Below are positions 5,512 to 5,628 of a stretch of DNA of 5,628 nucleotides, piece after piece. The stretch is from an uncultured Clostridia bacterium. GTDB lineage: Bacteria; Bacillota_A; Clostridia; Oscillospirales; Acutalibacteraceae. A model generated the notes under the pieces. That model worked only from the letters and a program-made list of their open reading frames with translations. It ran no database searches and was not told the origin of the DNA. Each line of letters begins with the position of its first letter. Positions within the stretch are counted from its first letter, which is position 1. The DNA lies in assembly GCA_944380625.1 (NCBI GenBank), contig CALWIE010000206.1:1-5628 (forward strand). The letters are read 5' to 3'. Made by a program: the position numbers and the translations under genes.

Positions 5512-5628
5512 GGTCAAGCCCTCGGCCTATTAGTACTGCCAAGCTGAACATGTTACCATGCTTACACACGCAGCCTATCAACCTTGTAGTCTACAAGGGG
5601 CCTTACTGGCTTACGCCATGGGATATCT
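5512..5628 (-). rRNA. rrl: 23S ribosomal RNA, 3' end only (partial)
   Basis: The last 117 nt or so of a 23S gene read on the - strand; the rest lies beyond the right edge. Conserved signatures of the 23S 3' end are present in the - strand reading: GTTGATAGGC, GTGTGTAAGC, CAGCTTGGCAGTACTAATAG and the terminal GGGCTTGACC. The mature end is placed at 5512 by the terminal GACC, which normally pairs with the GGT(T/C) at the 23S 5' end. Unlike most bacterial operons, no 5S gene follows. Confidence 0.96.

Noticed and set aside
5315..5581. 88-codon - strand frame running out of the 23S gene
   Set aside because: It covers the 23S end, trailer and both terminators; it is non-coding RNA sequence.

Overview
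The window is a roughly 5 kb stretch of protein genes lying between two rRNA gene ends. A complete 5S rRNA gene lies at the left edge on the + strand. The 3' end of a 23S rRNA gene enters from the right edge on the - strand, so the two rRNA units point at each other. The high GC content, the strong preference for C or G at third codon positions, the near-consensus Shine-Dalgarno sequences (AGGAGG, GGAGG) and the simple hairpin-plus-T-run terminators suggest a GC-rich Gram-positive anaerobe of the class Clostridia, perhaps Oscillospiraceae/Ruminococcaceae. That placement is inferred from composition and style, not from a database match.

Layout, left to right: (1) 5S rRNA (27-142) with a perfect 15-bp terminator (145-177). 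(2) A sigma-A-like promoter (272-300) driving a small multi-pass membrane protein with a Pro/Gly-rich tail (354-872). (3) A three-gene + strand operon: an AlgI-like MBOAT O-acyltransferase (945-2393), a short membrane protein matching only the N-terminal segment of DHHW/AlgX-like proteins (2415-2765), and a 501-residue membrane protein carrying the catalytic DHHW domain behind a Ser/Arg-rich cytoplasmic head (2802-4307). (4) A bidirectional terminator (4325-4356) shared with the converging - strand genes. (5) On the - strand, a 125-residue four-helix membrane protein of unknown function (4373-4750) and the mechanosensitive channel gene mscL (4815-5204), which has a near-perfect promoter (5259-5287). 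(6) Tandem terminators (5360-5381 and 5411-5435) and the trailer that follow the 23S gene (5512 onwards).

The likely shared job of the central operon is O-acylation, probably O-acetylation, of an extracytoplasmic glycan. The MBOAT protein would move acyl groups across the membrane, and the DHHW domain, with an apparent Asp/His/Ser set, would place them on the acceptor. No polymer synthase or glycosyltransferase is present, so the acceptor cannot be named.

The most unusual points are the DHHW protein split into two separately anchored polypeptides encoded in the same reading frame, the lack of a 5S gene after the right-hand 23S gene, and the convergence of two rRNA units about 5.4 kb apart.
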